A stretch of DNA of 14,290 bases, from the NCBI GenBank assembly GCA_019420545.1, contig JAHZGZ010000032.1:1-14290 (forward strand), written 5' to 3'. Shown in pieces: positions 13,341-14,290 of this stretch. Position 1 is the stretch's first letter. The number at the start of each line of letters is the position of its first letter. A program made the position numbers and the translations under genes. The notes beneath the pieces are model-generated. The model made no database searches, was not told the origin of the DNA, and saw only the letters and a list, made by a program, of their open reading frames with translations. Source of the stretch: Bacteroidales bacterium. GTDB lineage: Bacteria > Bacteroidota > Bacteroidia > Bacteroidales > Muribaculaceae.

Positions 13341-14290
13341 ATGGCACACGCACTATCCATCATATTCCGCATGGCGCTTATCGCCGCGACTGCCTTCATC
13401 GCTACCGCATGCCATTCTCTCGAGGAGTGGGACGACAACCCGCGCGGCAACTTTGAGGCGCTATGGACAATACTCGACGAGCACTACTGCTTCTTCGCCG
13501 AAAAAGATGTCGACTGGCAGGCCGTACACGACAAGTATGCCCCGAAAATCAGCAACAAGATGACCTCCAAGGAGCTGTTCTTCGTATGCGCCGACATGCT
13601 CGACGAACTGCGCGACGGCCACACCAACCTGTCGGCCTCGTTCAACACATCATACTACCGCAAATGGTGGAGCGACTATCCGCAGAACTATTCCGAGCGT
13701 CTGGTCGAGCAATACTACCTCAACTTCAACTTCCTCACTGCCGCCGGACTCGACTATGCCATACTCCCCCAGAATATCGGATACGTGCGCTACAGCTCGT
13801 TCAGCTACGGCATCGGCGAGGGCAATCTCGACGAGGTGCTGATGTATCTCAACACATGCGACGGCCTCATAATCGACATACGCGACAACGGCGGCGGCTC
13901 GATGACCAACGTGGAAACACTCGTGCGCCGCTTCATCACCTCGCGCACCCTTGCGGGCTACATCTCCCACAAGACAGGCCCGGGCCATAACGATTTCTCC
14001 GAACCCTACGCCTACTACTTCGATCCAGCCGAGCGCGGACGCATCATGTGGGGCAAGCCCACCGTCGTGCTCACATCGCGCGGCACATTCTCCGCCGCCA
14101 ACAATTTCGTGTCGATAATGCAGTACATCCCCGGAGTAACAATCGTGGGCGCACGCACCGGCGGCGGCTCCGGCATGCCCTTCAATTCCGAGCTTCCCAA
14201 CGGCTGGGGCGTACGCTTTTCAGCATGCTCCGTGCTCGACGCCAAAGGACATACCACCGAGTTCGGTATCGATCCCACCCCCGGCTGCGC
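13341..14290 (+). CDS. S41 family peptidase, lipoprotein, tricorn-like, cut by window edge
   Basis: About 316 residues are visible and the C-terminus is missing. The start at 13341, 10 bp after the DUF3316-like stop, gives a signal sequence with a lipobox-like end (FIATAC, Cys24), so it is probably a lipid-anchored envelope protease. An N-terminal helical domain leads to LRDGHTNL (H94). Next come the core strand IGYVRYSSF, DIRDNGGGS (179-187) and the nucleophile S251 in TSRGTFSAANNF. The lysine that C-terminal processing proteases carry in FGKG is absent (ARTGGGSG here). H94, S251 and E307 (TTEFGIDP) instead match the tricorn/IRBP-type layout. I see no PDZ domain between the N-terminal and catalytic parts. 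Substrate is unknown; peptide or protein trimming in the periplasm or at the surface is the family role. Confidence 0.88.
   Translation, partial: MAHALSIIFRMALIAATAFIATACHSLEEWDDNPRGNFEALWTILDEHYCFFAEKDVDWQAVHDKYAPKISNKMTSKELFFVCADMLDELRDGHTNLSASFNTSYYRKWWSDYPQNYSERLVEQYYLNFNFLTAAGLDYAILPQNIGYVRYSSFSYGIGEGNLDEVLMYLNTCDGLIIDIRDNGGGSMTNVETLVRRFITSRTLAGYISHKTGPGHNDFSEPYAYYFDPAERGRIMWGKPTVVLTSRGTFSAANNFVSIMQYIPGVTIVGARTGGGSGMPFNSELPNGWGVRFSACSVLDAKGHTTEFGIDPTPGC

Noticed and set aside
1..14290. Search for CRISPR arrays, tRNA/rRNA genes, insertion sequences, phage, toxin-antitoxin or defence genes
   Set aside because: No regularly spaced repeats, cloverleaf, transposase or integrase motif or defence domain was seen; every long frame is accounted for by a normal chromosomal gene or its shadow.

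Overview
The window looks like an ordinary chromosomal segment of a gut Bacteroidales bacterium. Coding GC is moderately high while the spacers are AT-rich. That, with the gene families present, suggests Muribaculaceae (formerly S24-7) or a similar higher-GC family rather than Bacteroides itself, but this is inferred from composition and family content, not from a marker gene. Supporting signs are several TAnnTTTG boxes (the Bacteroidetes -7 promoter element), proteins resembling the DUF4421 and DUF3316 families, a secreted choloylglycine-hydrolase-family enzyme of the Bacteroides kind, and a Bacteroidetes-type topoisomerase subunit A carrying the string HPHGDAS.

Layout. (1) 1-2895, minus strand: a secreted bile-salt-hydrolase-like Ntn hydrolase, then a DUF4421-like outer-membrane barrel candidate, then the N-terminus of an LTA-synthase/phosphoglycerol-transferase-like membrane protein that leaves the window on the left. 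A perfect 17-bp inverted repeat sits between the first two genes. (2) 2896-3176: a divergent regulatory region with candidate promoters both ways and two inverted-repeat structures. (3) 3177-4997, plus: a Na/Pi cotransporter with a PhoU-like tail, closed by a terminator hairpin. (4) 5281-6625, plus: a response regulator without a kinase partner, overlapping rnhB by 17 bp, closed by a strong hairpin whose G-U pairs fit plus-strand transcription only. (5) 6759-9642, minus: a 4HBT-type thioesterase, a long-form queA, and an apbE-type flavin transferase with its own promoter. (6) 9747-14290, plus: topoisomerase IV/gyrase subunit A, a DUF3316-like protein starting 2 bp after it, and a tricorn-like S41 peptidase lipoprotein cut by the right edge.

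How the genes fit together. The region mixes housekeeping (topoisomerase, RNase HII, queuosine synthesis, flavinylation, phosphate transport) with envelope and host-interface functions (bile-salt/penicillin-amidase-type hydrolase, outer-membrane barrel, LTA-synthase-like enzyme, DUF3316, S41 lipoprotein).

I found no CRISPR array, insertion sequence, phage, toxin-antitoxin or defence module, and nothing I can defend as a new multi-gene system. The best leads are regulatory: the hairpin upstream of the DUF4421 gene, the divergent region between the hydrolase and the phosphate transporter, and the topoisomerase leader.
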